Assembly: GCA_014529385.2 (NCBI GenBank) | Contig: CM043963.1 | Coordinates: 97,812,912 to 97,876,911 of the forward strand | DNA from: Adiantum capillus-veneris | Taxonomy: Eukaryota; Streptophyta; Polypodiopsida; Polypodiales; Pteridaceae | Direction: 5' to 3' | DNA length: 64,000 nucleotides | Part shown: positions 1-11,919 of the stretch, piece after piece | How the letters are laid out: every line of letters starts with the position of its first letter | Numbering within the stretch: position 1 is the stretch's first letter | Translations under genes and position numbers: made by a program | The notes under the pieces: generated by a model | Told to the model about the DNA's origin: nothing | What the model saw: the letters and a program-made list of their open reading frames with translations, nothing else | Database searches by the model: none

Positions 1-94
1 CTTTCTAGCTTAAGAGAGAGAGAAGCTTTGAAATTAAACGTAGGGTTGCATTTTCAGTCGTATGGTGGATTGTTGCAGGTATCAAAGCTATTGT

Positions 95-840
95 GTGCTT
101 GCCTACCCTCTATGTACATTGAAGTGCAAGAACTGAAGCCTTGCACAACATTCATTGCTCTCTCTCTCCCCCCTCCGTGCAGATATGTGATGCCCCACAA
201 GAGGGCTCTTCATTTGACCTATGTACAGTTGTGTGGGTTCATGCGCGATTGCCGAAGCAAGAGCCTCTTACACAGGTACTGGATTAGCTAGTTGCTAATC
301 CCCCACAGGTACAGGTGAATTTGGAGAGATTTCATGTGAGAAATCTCGTTCAATTCAAAGAGCAAGTAGCCCTACAGGTGCGGGAGCTCGAGGACTTGCT
401 ACGGATGCGATTGGCTAGCCAAATGGATCCCAAAATAGGGAAATACCAAACCCAAGAGACCAAGAAAGAGGGAGAGAAGAGATGACGTGGTATCCCGGAT
501 TTTGCGGCGCAAATTACAGGAGGTGGCAGCTTTTTTGTCAGTGATGAAAGCGGTTGACTTGCAAAGTGTTTGTGAGCGCCAGTTTTAGCATAGGCTGCTC
601 TTGCAGCTTTTGCATCAGGTGCTTTTGGGCTTCAGTGCCTTCAAATATGAGCCTTGGGAGTCGGTTGTGGGAGATCAGGGCATGGTGAAATGTTTGCAGA
701 GCGACTCGCTGTCAGTCTTACTCTGAGATTATGAATATAAAAAGAAGTACCGAAAGGACTTGGGGGCCAGTGCTTCTGGGAGTGGAACTCCGTCTCCTGT
801 CTACAGTGTGATGTTCTCTCTTTTAAGTTGAAGTAGTTTC
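95..840 (+). repeat. LTR fragment (family X) inside an Obg-gene intron
   Basis: The stretch from about 95 to 460 matches the middle of the two larger LTR copies at 44567-46047 and 47931-49462, for example 'GTACAGGTGAAT' and 'CAAGTAGCCCTACAGGTGCG'. Positions 735-775 carry the family's conserved end block (AAAGAAGTACCGAAAGG, then GGGGCCAG). It therefore looks like the 3' part of a degraded LTR lying in the intron upstream of the first visible Obg exon. No internal retrotransposon coding or target duplication can be seen, because the left part is damaged or outside the window. Confidence 0.7.
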
Positions 841-1284
841 TGTTTTGGTTCAGTTTAGTGATTGTTGTAGTGATTCTACCGCCTTGCCAATGGTTTCCCT
901 GTTACATGAAGAGTTGTCTCCCATGAATGCCTTTTGCTTGAAACCTTCTAGTCCTTGGTTATGGTCACGATCAAGGCATGTTTTTAATATTTGCATTGTC
1001 CTCTTATGGTGTACCCGTGTGTTGTGTAGAACTGCGACTATTCTTTTCCTGTAGGATTATTGCTAACATTTGACATAGTTGTTGAATCATCTGCGCTTGT
1101 TGAGGTGCATGCATGCTCCAGTTTCTTGCAAAGTGAAAGGAGTTCACAGTTTTCAAAACAATTGATTGTGTTTTGGGATGCAGACAGTGGATTTTGCTGT
1201 TGAATCTTCTCGGATCTCATGGTTGCTCTTGTGATGGCAAGCTTTTACTGTAACTCCTGACTTAAAACTGTCTTCCTGTTTCAG

Positions 1285-2614
1285 GGTCTGGGAAGAATGT
1301 TTCTTAGGCATTTGTGCAGAACAAGGATTGTAGTTCATGTCGTGGATGCCTCTTCAGAAGACCCGCTGGAAGATTGCAGGGTACTTTTGTGAGGTAAAAT
1401 TCAAAGACCGTAAAATCCCATTATCAGATCAATATATGTGGGCAATGAGCAGAAAAATGAACTAATAGGGGAAGCTATTTTTTAGGAGCTACAAATGTAC
1501 AACCCTGATTATTTGGAGCGGCCACACATTGTTGTATTGAATAAGCTGGATATTCCTGAGGTATGCTGCTTTATTGGAACAAGAACCAACACACATGCTT
1601 GTTCAGGTTGTGCTTAGGGTTCACAAAAGTAGAAGCTAAGGCCGTTTTTTATATGATGAAACTTGGCTCCAGGCTGAGGCAAGATTTGAATCATTGAAAG
1701 AACAGATTCTTATGCTGGGCACCCAGTCAACAAACCCCCCTGAGTCAGACGATAATGGATCAGACGATTTGTTAATTGACTGTGGGGCAAGCTCAGTCAA
1801 TGCGAGAGAGTACTTTTTCAGTCAGCAGGAGCCTGTCCGAAAGTTCCCTCATGCCGCGGCAGTTGCTGGGATAAGCGCTCTGTATGAATCTGTCTTTTCT
1901 CTTCGTTGTGTTGCAAGTGATACCGTGTAGATGAACAGCTTCTTGTGGAAACTTTGGCTTAACCATAGATGCACATTCTCTATCATAGTTTGAAACATAT
2001 GCTTATGTTTGAGGTTGAAATGTTTGGAGAATGTTTGGCCAAACATTCTGGTCTTTTCAAAAAAGTGTAAAAACTCTGGAGCTAGTTCTGAATGTTCAAT
2101 GTCAAGTTGTTACTTGTAAGTCGAATTTTTAATCATTTTTTGGATAGCATCTTATCTAAAAAGTGGCTAGAATTTAGGGTTACATATGTTTAAGGCAGCC
2201 TCTTTGAAACATACTATAACAGACGTCTATGCCCGTATGCATAGGCGTATATGTGCCATATGTTTCAATCTATGCATAGTATCATTCTTGTGTGCTCCAC
2301 AAATTTGGCTTTACTATGAATGCTAACCACTTTGACCCATGGTGCTTGCTCTTGGATGCAATGCACCTTTATATCAACTGATGCATCATTCTATTGCCCT
2401 AATCAAATGGATATATTCATAAATAGAGTCTTGTAGAAAACTAACTGTTTACCATTTTGTCCTATCTATATGCAGGGAAGGATTGGGCGTAGAGGACCTT
2501 TTGATTATGATAAGGTCTACTCATGAAAGTACAGATTCAAAGCCTCAGAAACCTGCTGAGAGGAGGTTGCAACCAAAGCCAGAGATGTATGTCCCCCCGA
2601 AGTGGGAGCTCTAG
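1285..2614 (+). CDS. Obg-family GTPase, C-terminal exons (5' part outside window)
   Basis: Four exons can be read: 1285-1380, 1486-1560, 1673-1881 and 2476-2614. Each is bounded by AG and GT, and they join in phase to end at TAG 2612-2614. The product starts just after the G3 motif with GLGRMFLRH, runs through [15 protein letters not shown] and YNPDYLERP, carries the G4 guanine-specificity motif NKLD (about 1540) and the G5 motif ISAL split across the last intron, then EGLGVEDLL and a basic C-terminus ending PPKWEL. This is the distal half of the G domain of Obg/CgtA GTPases, which act in ribosome assembly; plant members work in plastids or mitochondria. The spacing suggests the non-ObgC type, but the targeting peptide is not visible. 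The P-loop, switch regions and Obg fold must lie left of base 1. Relative to the family, about four residues seem missing at the first junction (DCR to ELQMYNP), so a micro-exon may have been missed. The intron before the first exon contains an LTR fragment. Confidence 0.85.
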
Positions 2615-2705
2615 GTTGAAAAGGGACAGTTTGTAACATAGAGTTCTGTGAGTTGGGTTCTTTCCCTTGTGCTCTTTGAGTCTAGAGAACACATTTACAA
2701 AAATG

Positions 2706-2713
<8 letters not shown>

Positions 2714-2765
<52 letters not shown>

Positions 2766-2787
2766 GGGGGGGGGGGGGGGGGGGGGG
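2714..2787 (+). repeat. Poly-G tract just downstream of the Obg gene
   Basis: There are 51 G residues, one A, then 22 more G residues, starting 100 bases after the Obg stop codon and so probably in its 3' UTR. A tract this long is unusual and is also a likely site of assembly or sequencing error. Confidence 0.9.
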
Positions 2788-4490
2788 AGCTATAGCTCGA
2801 GTGATTTAATGACTTAATGCCTGTCTTTGGAACAATTGTGTCAAGGTATGCCAACCTTCTTCATGTTTGGCCATAGCACATTGTACCTGCTATTTTTTGA
2901 GTTGACAAAAGGGAATAGCATTAAGCTTTCAAGCAGTATCACTAACCTTATCATAATAAATAGCTGGCTGCTTCATTGCCATTAGCTTTGATGTTTAAGA
3001 GTGGCTGCATGTTTATAGGCCCTTATTGACAAAATTTTGTTGCTTTGCGAGTAGTCAATCATTACTAGTCTCTGGCATTCTTCCAAATGACACCATATTA
3101 GGACTTAGCTGTCGGTTTGATAGCATGCCTTATCAACACATTCATTTGAGGCTTGTTGATGAGTTATAAGCTTTGCTAGAAGTAAAAGTGTGTCTGACCT
3201 TGCAATTCTACCCTTCAGAATTCCAAAAACTCTAGATCTAAGCAAAGGGAGAAGAAACACAAAGTATTTTGTAGAAAGGGACACAGCTTCCATCAAAATG
3301 AGTTTGGTGTCTCAATTATAGCTCGAATACTAATTCCTCAAGCAAAATGCTATTTGGAATAAATATAAACTTACAAAGAGCGTTCTCATAAAAATAGGAT
3401 TAATATATTAGTTATAGAAGCTTTTTAAAAAAAATGTGTATTAGGTGAAACTTTTTTTGCTATGGCAAAATAAAAGAAAGCTCTTAAAAGTGAAGCAATC
3501 CTTGGAAGGTAGCTCTTAGAGTCGAGACCTCGCAAAAAAATGTCCCAACATTTGATGTCAACAAGTTTGGATGGCGGCGGTAGAAAATGGAGGTAGTTGC
3601 AAAGAGTGTTGTTTGTTTTTTGGGTGCTTGTATGGTCTTACAATAACCAGTGGTTAACACCTTGATTAAGTAGGATAATGAAAGTCAAATCAACTGATCA
3701 AGGGTTCAATTAAAAGCTTATGCAAAAAAGTTTCTCATCACACGTTTGATGTCATCAGTTTGCTGCCAATATCTTTCATTTTTTCACGCAAAGATGTCAT
3801 CTCCCATACATTGTATACATGTGACAACATCTGATTGTAAATACAAAAGCCCAACAAAAATGAAATGTACTTGAATAGAAACTAATATGGCACATATCAA
3901 GAGAGTGGCCAATGTCAATATTTGTGATTTTCGTTCTAGGGAGCTTGTGTTGAGGATGTGTTGCAATCCGTCCTTAGGGCCTTGTTGGCGAGAAAATAGT
4001 AGAAGTAAAGCCTGATAAAAGGACACATCATATCATGCACACAAAAAAGTAAAGTCTACCCAAAATGGAGCTACCACATAGCAGGAGCACAACCTATGGC
4101 ACTTTCATTAATTTTAATAATGCCGAGGGCTTGCCCATTTCATAGAACACTTGTGAAGTCCAACAACAAATCTACAAAATATACTGCCATTTCTTTCTTT
4201 ACTAATACATCAACAAATAAAACCAATGCCGGGACTTGAGCATGTAAGCAAAACCATTTCAACTAATTGGTTCCACTCTTGATGTATGAAGAGCTTGAGG
4301 GACCATATAGCAACTTTTGTAAGAAACTTTAATTGATTCATCCATTTTGAAGGCTCTTGGAGCTTTTCTTTTCATCTTCGTCAATTGTTGCAAGTGTTGC
4401 ATCGATAACACCGAATTCTTAGCACAACCCCCCCCCCCCCCCCCAAAACCTTCCAAATACATATGAAGACAATTGTACAAAAAGAATCCA
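2788..4490. other. Intergenic, no recognised gene
   Basis: AT-rich sequence with only short open frames that show no domain or splice support. A 17-base poly-C run lies at 4428-4444. I see no recognisable transposon coding until the copia integrase at about 4574. Confidence 0.5.
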
Positions 4491-4499
4491 CATTAAGAA

Positions 4500-6267
4500 C
4501 TTGTATTAGCTTAGTCTTTCATAGAAATGGAGGTTCATGTAAAGTTCTTTCCACATCAACCTTGTTCCATTTGTCACAAAAATAGCTGAGAGTGTTTGAC
4601 GAGTGTAATTGATTTATTGTGCTCACATTGCATGTGATCAATAGATGGCTTCTTATCATGCCATGCTTCATAAGGAGTCGTAGACTGCAAAGATTCCGTA
4701 GGAAACCTCTTAAGTACGCAAGTAGCACACATGATGGCCTCAAGCCAAAATGAATGTGGCAAAGCTTGACTCTTGACCATACATCATGTCATCTTCGTAA
4801 AGCGATGTGAGGTAATGTGCTTTGTAGAACCACTATCAAAGTACCATACATGTGAATCTGCAGCAGCTAGCATACATGCATAAGTAGGATCATGGACAGA
4901 AGGATCATAGGTACACTTTGCACTAAATCCCCACTCTACATCTGCATCAGTATCACAATCTCCTTTCCCAGAATATTCTACAATAGCTACACTGTAGTGG
5001 AGCTACTCTCTTTCTTCTTGGCCTCGTTTGCCTTCAATTTAGGACACTACTTTATTAAGTTATCATTAGCCTTGCAATAATGGCAACACATCTTCTTTTT
5101 CCTTTTTCACCAAAATTTCTAAACGAGATGCTACCAATAGAAGCATTAGAAATAGGTTATTTGCTACTCATTGAAAAACCATGAGAAGTGGCTACATTGT
5201 TGTTACCGCCTTTTCTTTGAGCAGCAACAAAAGATTATTCAACTGCACGTTGTTTAGCCATGTTCTTTCTTGAAAGTGACTATTGCAACACCAATGTACA
5301 TAATGCATCAAATTTGTCAGCTTGAGGGTTTCCTTGGGTCATAAGTCTCCAAGTACAAGCAAAAGTCTGGTAAGAATTGGCAAGGCATCAAGAACAGTCT
5401 GCATAAGTGAACTGTCAGAAATGATCGCCTATAGAAATGAGTTGCTCATTGATATCCTTGATACCATCAAGAAAAGTTTCTGTGTCATCTTCCTCTTGCA
5501 TAATCCTCAACTCCATCTCTTTATGCAGTAATGCAATTTTAGCCTCATTACGACTTGCATAAAGACCACCCAGAATAGCCCAAGCCTCTTTTGCTAATTT
5601 AGCTGAGCGAATAGGAAGAGTAATATTGTGCTTCACAGATAATGAAATCAATGCATGAGCCTACCAATCTCTAACATTCCAACAAGACTACTCAACCGTA
5701 GGCAAAAAACTCTAGCAGCAATAGACATGTCATCAGAACCTGCAACATCCTCAATAGAGCCTATATCCATAGAAGGTGGACGTACATCAATGCCTTGCAC
5801 AACATTCCAAACACCCTTTGACACAAGAACATGTGTCATCATGTAGCCCACATTGGGTAGCTACGCCCATCCACTTTATCCTCAACGTCAAAGATCTTGA
5901 AAACATATGTGTTTTTGTCGGCGAGTGACTGCACCTAATGTGAAAATTTCACAAATATTTCCCAACACGTGCTATATAGCACAACACAAAGAACACTGTG
6001 AGGGACCTGTTTTGCACAAAATTTCACTAACAAAAATTCTGCACAAAATGATGAAATTGCCTACGTAATACTGCCTGTAGAGGAAACCAATCCCGAAGTG
6101 AGACCAAATTAAAATTCTGAGAAAACCGAGCTCTCTTAGCTCTCTTGAATTAATTATTAACGTACTGACACTAACCAAAGCTCACCCAAATAAGAGAAAG
6201 TGGACACGCTCGTGTTGGCGACACTGACGACTATGCTCAAGAGGACGCAACCTGCTCTGATACCAAT
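4500..6267 (-). mobile_element. Ty1/copia retrotransposon remnant A (gag, protease, partial integrase)
   Basis: Read on the minus strand, the order is 5' to 3': primer-binding site, gag, zinc knuckle, protease, integrase. Gag is clearest at 5651-5415, with IRSAKLAKEAWAILGGLY and the typical copia phrase INEQLISIGD. A CCHC-like knuckle lies near 5095-5040 (CCHYCKANDNLIK, with the His replaced by Asn and a stop before the last Cys). The protease motif WYFDSGSTKHIT is at about 4850-4810. It runs almost directly into integrase text (LPHSFWLEAIMCATCVL, TPYEAWHDKKPSIDHM) at 4780-4574, so most of the integrase core is deleted. Several stops and frameshifts make it non-functional. It lies head to head with remnant B. 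Confidence 0.8.
6252..6265 (-). other. Primer-binding site of copia A
   Basis: The minus strand reads TGGTATCAGAGCAG, the usual copia site complementary to initiator Met-tRNA. It starts two bases after the LTR end. Confidence 0.85.
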
Positions 6268-6510
6268 TGTAGGAATTAGGGTTGCAGGGAGACGCACACA
6301 TCTTGAAGAAGATTAATAATCTCAAGGTACACAAGAGAGAGTATATTTCTTAGTGCACAATAGAAAGATAAGATAGCCCTAGCGTGATAAGTGTACATAC
6401 AATGCATGGGAGGAAAAACCTCCTAGTGAGGGAAAAAATGCCCCAACGGTCCTAAGCGAGTTCACACACATCACTACCACATATATGGTACCACTATCAA
6501 TATTCAATGT
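6268..6510 (-). mobile_element. 5' LTR (or part of it) of copia A
   Basis: On the plus strand it begins TGTAGGAATTAGGG directly beside the primer-binding site, so the LTR ends ...CCTACA on the minus strand. The outer limit is not certain: a CA at 6505-6506 (TATTCA) is the best candidate, and copia B coding starts at about 6511. A 240-bp LTR would be short, so it may be truncated. Confidence 0.55.
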
Positions 6511-8100
6511 GTGATGATTCAAGAGAATGGGATAGTGCACAATAAAGTATGTAATGTACCCGAACAACAACCACAACATGTGAAAACCCCTCCCGTCTTA
6601 GAAGAAAGAGTGGAAAAACCTAATGTGCGTGAGTTAAGGAGATCTACTCGGGTTTCTTGTCCTCCTCAATGTTTTGTTCCATTTCTTGACTATGTGATGT
6701 TGACAAATTGTGGTGAGGCTTCATGCTATTAGAATGCTATATGTGCACATGATAAGCTTCAGTGGTTTGGCTATGTAATATGAGATGAATTCTTTGAAGA
6801 AAGATGACACTAGGGACTTAGTACCTCTGAAAGAGGGCATGGACATTCTTCCTTGCAATCGGTTCTACAAAATGAAGATCGCTTCCATTGAGGATAAGCC
6901 AAAGTACAAGGCTAGACTGGTTAACAAGGGTTTTAAGCAACATAAGGGCATTGATTTTGGGAGCATCTCGAAACCTTGAAAAGTACTCAGACTTTATTGC
7001 ATGTCCACCCTCTTTGAATTCCTTGGCCATTCAGGGTATGGAACTTGTTCAAATGGATGTCAAAAGAGAATTCTTACATGGGGATCTTCATGAAGACGTT
7101 TATATGAAACAACCACAAGGTTTTTTTATTGAAGGCAAAGATGCATTGAAATCAAAGTTGCACAAGAACTTTGATATGAAGAATTTAGGAGAAGCCAATC
7201 AATTTCTTTGTATGAGGATTTTTAGAGATAGGAGAAAGAAAATGCTTTATTTTATCTTAGACTGAGTACCTTTCCAAGGTACTTCAATGTTTTAATATGT
7301 AGAGGGGGAAGGTATCCAATAGCCCATTACCCCCATATGCCAATTTGATTGTCCTAAATCAGAGGAGAAAAAGATTGAAACGGAAAACGTTCCTTATGCA
7401 TCTGTTGTTGGTAGCTTGATGTATGCCATGATTGCTACACATCCAGACATTGCATTTGTAGTGGGAGTAATTAGCAGATACATGTCTTATCCTGATACGA
7501 AGCATTGAGAGGCAATGAAATGAGTGATGAAATATTTGAGCAGTACAAAGGACAAATGCTTGTGATTTGGAAACAAGGAGGCATGTGTAAAAGGATACAC
7601 GAGTGCTGATTATGCATGGAATATGGACAATAGAAGTTCCACGAGTGGCTATGTTTTCACATTTGTTGGGGATGCAATATGGAGATCTCATTTGCAAGAT
7701 TGCATTGCTCAATCAATCACTCATGCAAAATATGGGAACACCTATGAAGCTTGCAAGGAAGATATTTGGCTTGCTCGTCAAGTGGGAGATTTAGGCATTA
7801 ATACCAGATTCCAATTTTGCATTGTGATAGTCAAAGTGCTATTCATTTAGCACAAAATCGTGTTTCATGTGAAGACAAAGCACGTCGAGATCAAGTATCA
7901 TTTTATTTAGGAGATGCTTGAGGAAAAGTGCATCTAGCTTGTCAAGGTGCACCATGACAACCCTGCTGGCCTTCTCACGAAGGGTTTACCTCCTAAGAAT
8001 TTAGCATATTGTCGTGACTTGATGAGTATTTGGTAGGGACATCATACTCTCCTTACCCCTTTCTCCACTTATTGGCACATTGGCCTTTAAGTGGGAGGTT
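6511..8100 (+). mobile_element. Ty1/copia retrotransposon remnant B (RT, RNase H)
   Basis: The plus strand carries the linker before RT (ELRRSTRVSCPPQCFVP, near 6630), the RT start (RDLVPLKEG, YKARLVNKGFKQHKGIDF), then QMDVKREFLHGDLHEDVYMKQP at about 7050. A deletion removes the YVDD catalytic region and joins to LKNFDMKNLGEANQFLCMRI-type text. After that come the RNase H segments (VGSLMYAMIATHPDIAF, DNRSSTSGYVFTFVG, HCDSQSAIHLAQN) to about 8035. Many frameshifts. A polypurine tract (AAGTGGGAGGT, to 8100) precedes the 3' LTR. The integrase, protease and gag are absent on this side. Confidence 0.8.
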
Positions 8101-8440
8101 GTTGGGAATAAAGGCCATTAGGCCAATACCATTACAGTCTAACCATTCACTAATCCTAATCTCTTTATTTCTTATTGATCCCTTTGTGAACACACCTCGA
8201 TAAAATTACACCCAAACCATTGCACACACACTCTTTTCAAAGATCATGATCTACATCAAGCAACAAGTTCAACCACCAACCAGACAATGATACATACACC
8301 TGAATCAACAAGCCAATTTAAAGTTTACAATAAAAAATAATCCAACTCAACTTTGCCCTATTAAATCAATGGATGAACAACATTGAAAGACTACTTAAAC
8401 AAACCCATATAAACTAATATTGAAAGGCTTGAAAATAAGT
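8101..8440 (+). mobile_element. 3' LTR of copia B (right end uncertain)
   Basis: It begins TGTTGGGAATAAAGGCC immediately after the polypurine tract. Its sequence does not match the LTR of copia A, so A and B are different families. The right boundary could not be fixed. Confidence 0.55.
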
Positions 8441-9249
8441 ACATATGAAATAACCAATGCATCATGGGTAAGGTGGCCGATCGAAGGATGATGGAGTTGA
8501 ATATGCTCCTCGGGGAAACAAGGGTCGCGCCGATGGTGATCGTGTGAAAGCTGCATCTATGACTGAGGAAGCTCCAACAAATGGGATAGAGGTAGCCCCA
8601 AAAGAAATAGGAGGTGCACCGAATGTAGGCAAAACTAATGTATATGGGAGAGGGTGCGAAACAAATGTGGAGAGGCCTGCAGGGAATGTGGAGAGAACTA
8701 CATCAAAGTCCAAGGAGGCCCTTAAGGACTGCATTGAATGTAAAGGGGCCTGTAGGGGCTGTGCCAAATCTAAGGGGGATACTTTTTGTGGTAGCGGATG
8801 TGGTGACACTCGCATCAAATCGAGGGGGACAATTAGGGTCTGCACCAAATGTGGGTGGGGGGGGGGGGGGGGGATTGGCTACTCCATATGCGGGCCATGC
8901 TAGGACCGGGGCTGAGAAAAAACTAGGAGGAGTTGATGTCATTTCGCTCTGACTACTATATGATGTACGCAAAGTTGGATCCAATGGATGAATCTTCTCT
9001 CTTTCACGCCATGGTTGATCAGACACATGTGCCAGATACCCTTCCAAACATTAATGTCATGCTTAGGTTTGCAGGGAGGCAATGGGCTGGCCCACATTGA
9101 ATATTGTCGAGTCCATCTTCTAGTTAATGCAATGACTATGCATCACTAGACACTGTGAAGCCAATGTCCCCACTCTTGCAAAATAATCCAACACAAAATC
9201 TTTAGGTTGGGAAAGGTATCTAGTAGCCACCTACAAGACCACACAAATC
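8441..9249. other. No recognised gene; G-rich low-complexity segment
   Basis: Open frames exist on both strands at 8460-9050, but they follow a repetitive G-rich pattern (GGGGGxTGTG-type blocks spaced about 30-45 bases) and resemble no family I know. A 17-G run is at 8857-8873. Confidence 0.4.
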
Positions 9250-10129
9250 CTAAGCATTTTTGTGTAGAATAATGAAGTCAAAATCGAGAATAGGTTTCAA
9301 GTACCTTGCAAATGGTGGACTCATCTCAACGCCTCTATGGAATAGCCAGCCACTACGATCAAGCGTCCACAATGTGGGATTCGTGCATGGTAGCTTCTCC
9401 CACAAGATGTCATCATATGTAGAGAAGCCACATATATTTGCTACAATCTTTCCATTTGCTCGATCATATTTAGGAAGCCAACTGCCAACACCTCTGGGGA
9501 GTGTCAATACGGACAACAAAAAAGTACCAACCTGCAAAGAGCATTAACAGCTAAAAATTTTGTAATCTAGAACCTACTGATGCGTCTCAACACAATTATA
9601 TAGGCGAAGGTACCCCCTCTACATAGTCCTCAACAGTTGTGTAGCCAGACTCTAGGAGCCATATGTGTAATATCCTCAACAAGCAAAAACTAGTTCCGTC
9701 TGTCATCGAAGTAACAATGGATAGATGCTTCGCACGACATGTTGCCACAATCATGCCATCTGTCAAAAGGAACTCGTTCACAATATAAAATTTTGCCTCC
9801 ACAAGCTCATTGTCGTAGTGGTTCCATGAAGGAACTCCACCTATCCTGGCCATATGTGGCCTCGTGTGTATGGGAAAGACCATATACACCAAACGTACGC
9901 CACCCAACGTACTCCCTGGGTCCATCCATCTTGTCTCTGATAGAGAGCCCAAGAATCTGCGTATTGAACAGATGGACTTGCACACACTCTTGCTTAGCAC
10001 TAGCGCTATGAACATGACTTAATAAAAATCATATGACTTACCTATCATTGCATAACACATCAGGAATAGCTTTTGCCAACCTCTTGAGACTAGCATGCGC
10101 TTTGAGGTGGCATGGATCTACGTGCATAT
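9250..10129 (-). CDS. Unidentified spliced gene, last three exons
   Basis: Three minus-strand exons join in phase: 10129-10042, 9956-9614 and 9531-9250. They have GT donors (GTAAGT after 10042; GTACCT after 9614), CAG acceptors (ACGCAG before 9956; TTTGCAG before 9531) and a TAG stop at 9252-9250. The second exon has 1+342 bases and the third 282, exactly preserving frame, which chance is unlikely to give. The text includes LKRLAKAIPDVLCND, GGVPSWNHYDNELVEA, ATCRAKHLSIVTSMTDG, PRGVGSWLPKYDRANGKIV and a final RYLKPILDFDFIILHKNA. I do not recognise the family. There is no obvious membrane segment or catalytic motif. It could be a host gene or a captured or transposon gene of unusual type. Upstream minus-strand coding continues to about 11000. 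Confidence 0.55.
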
Positions 10130-11010
10130 CTATATGGTCAACATAAGATCAATTTCATTTTGCATGCAATGATAAAGAGAAAACCATGAAAAGAGGCATT
10201 TTAGCACACATGGAGCGTTTTTTACGATCAGTATGGCAATATTCAAGAGCTTCGGTGGAGGTCTATCCTGTGATGGTGAAGATGGAGGGGACTCACGGAT
10301 GGTCTCTCGTGGTCGAGGGGAAAAGGATGGAGGTGTCTCATGGGTGGTATGTCATGGTCGAGGGGAGAAAGAGAGCGATGGTGGTTGCCATTCACTCTGA
10401 GCACTATGGCTGGCCTCTGCAGAATTCTCCTCATCTCCATGATCTCTCTCCTCGTTCACCTCAATAATAGCTCTCTTCCTACTCTTCCCTTGCCCATCTA
10501 TCAAGGGTACTTGCTTGCCCGTTGTGGAGTGTTTCTTTGTGTCTTTCTTTAAAGCCGGCAGCTTGCTTGTGTTGAGAGAGAGCACATCCTCTGGCTCAAT
10601 GGCCTTCTTCCGTGAACCTCTATGCTTTGCTATTGAAAAAGCAAACAGAATTAGCATACCCATTACCCATTGCATGATAAAGCCTAAAAATATACAGTAC
10701 TCTACTTGTGTAAAGCTCTTTCTCCTTTACTCCTTGTAGCGGTAATCGGGCCACTAGGGACACTTTCAGTATATGATATGCACTTTTGAAAGAAATCGTG
10801 GCCATTTTTTAGATTTGCAATTGTCGCTATCTCAAGGCCTTTGCGAGAGAAATGTTACTCCGTTTGAGAAAGCGCGAAAGCAATACTCTGCTCATATGCT
10901 TCCAATGCCAAATTGTAATTGAAGCTATCATTCGGTGGCAGACTTTCTATCTTGCTAATGTAGAAAGCATCAAACTCTTCCTCTCATTTGAAAAACATAT
11001 ACTCAAAACA
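10130..11010 (-). other. Probable upstream exons of the unidentified gene
   Basis: On the minus strand, 10985-10850 reads EEEFDAFYISKIESLPPND followed by NLALEAYEQSIAFAL, with one internal stop. At 10620-10350 lies a charged, probably disordered segment (SRKKAIEPEDVLSL, KKDTKKHSTTGKQVP, EVNEERDHGDEEN). Further on it becomes rich in Pro, His and Ser. These fit N-terminal and linker exons of the gene ending at 9250, but exact splice sites were not resolved and a stop suggests decay or a missed intron. Confidence 0.35.
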
Positions 11011-11919
11011 TGTACAAAGTGCACATAGGCTCATTTCGCATTGCTTTCAGCACATACCTTCCAAATTAGTCGAGCAAGGAGAGGATGAACTGCAGAATCG
11101 AGAAAATTCTACAGGTAGCATTGGTGAGATTGCACAAAAGTTTTTTTTTTTAAAGCAGCACTGTAAATTGAAGCCTTTGGAGGTGACCATTGGAGAGCTT
11201 GAAGGAGGCAGAGAATCGAGCAAGCGAGTGGAGAAGCTTGGTAGCATTGGAGAATTAATTCAGCATAGCATTGAAGGTAGATAAAAATTAACGCTCTAGG
11301 CAAGCATAGCGTTGAAGGTACTGGATATTAATGCTAAAAGTAAGAAAACTAAGTCTTGAAGTCTTAGAGCAGCTATGAGCAATAGAAGCCATCACTAGAT
11401 TTTTGAAGGCAATGTAGTAGCAATGCTAAATTAAACCATGGCGTGGATTTTTTGACAGCATATAGACAACACTGAAGATTTTTTTATAAAACTAGAGTGC
11501 TTCGTTAGCTATGTTCCATCGAATTGAGATTGAAAAAAATATTGGAAACTCAAAGAGAGAGAGAGAGAGAGAGATATTTCATGAAAGAGTGTTAGATTTT
11601 TTTTCCTGAGAGTGTTTGGGATACCGATCGTCGTGGTTCGGTGGTGTACCTCCACAAAAATTGGTTATTGATCGTAATGCTTCAAAGGGGTACCTCGCCA
11701 AAAACCACAAGGAGTGTTAAAGAGTTTTGTCAAGCTCAATGTTCATGATCATACAAGATGTCAATGTTATTGTTTGTTGTTCCATTTTTATGTTTAAAAA
11801 GAAAACAATTTTTATAATACGAGGGAACGTGCCATTCCCATGGCAGCATGCAATTTTCAATGCATTCATTAACTGCGTTCTTAGTGTCAAAAATAAAAAA
11901 ATGATAATGCTTACTCACC
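11011..11919. other. Intergenic, no recognised gene
   Basis: Short repeats of the type 'GCATTGAAGGTA/GCATTGGAGA' occur at 11110-11330. A (GA)11 run lies at 11552-11574. No coding support. Confidence 0.45.

Noticed and set aside
2537-2854. Proline-rich frame on the minus strand
   Set aside because: It is only the poly-G tract translated, overlapping the Obg last exon.
4500-8100. A single copia element with an inverted 5' half
   Set aside because: The LTR at 6268 and the LTR at 8101 do not match, so two different elements are more likely. Kept only as an alternative.
8462-9047. Overlapping frames of 104-128 codons on both strands
   Set aside because: They follow a G-rich repeat on both strands, with no start context, splice site or known domain.
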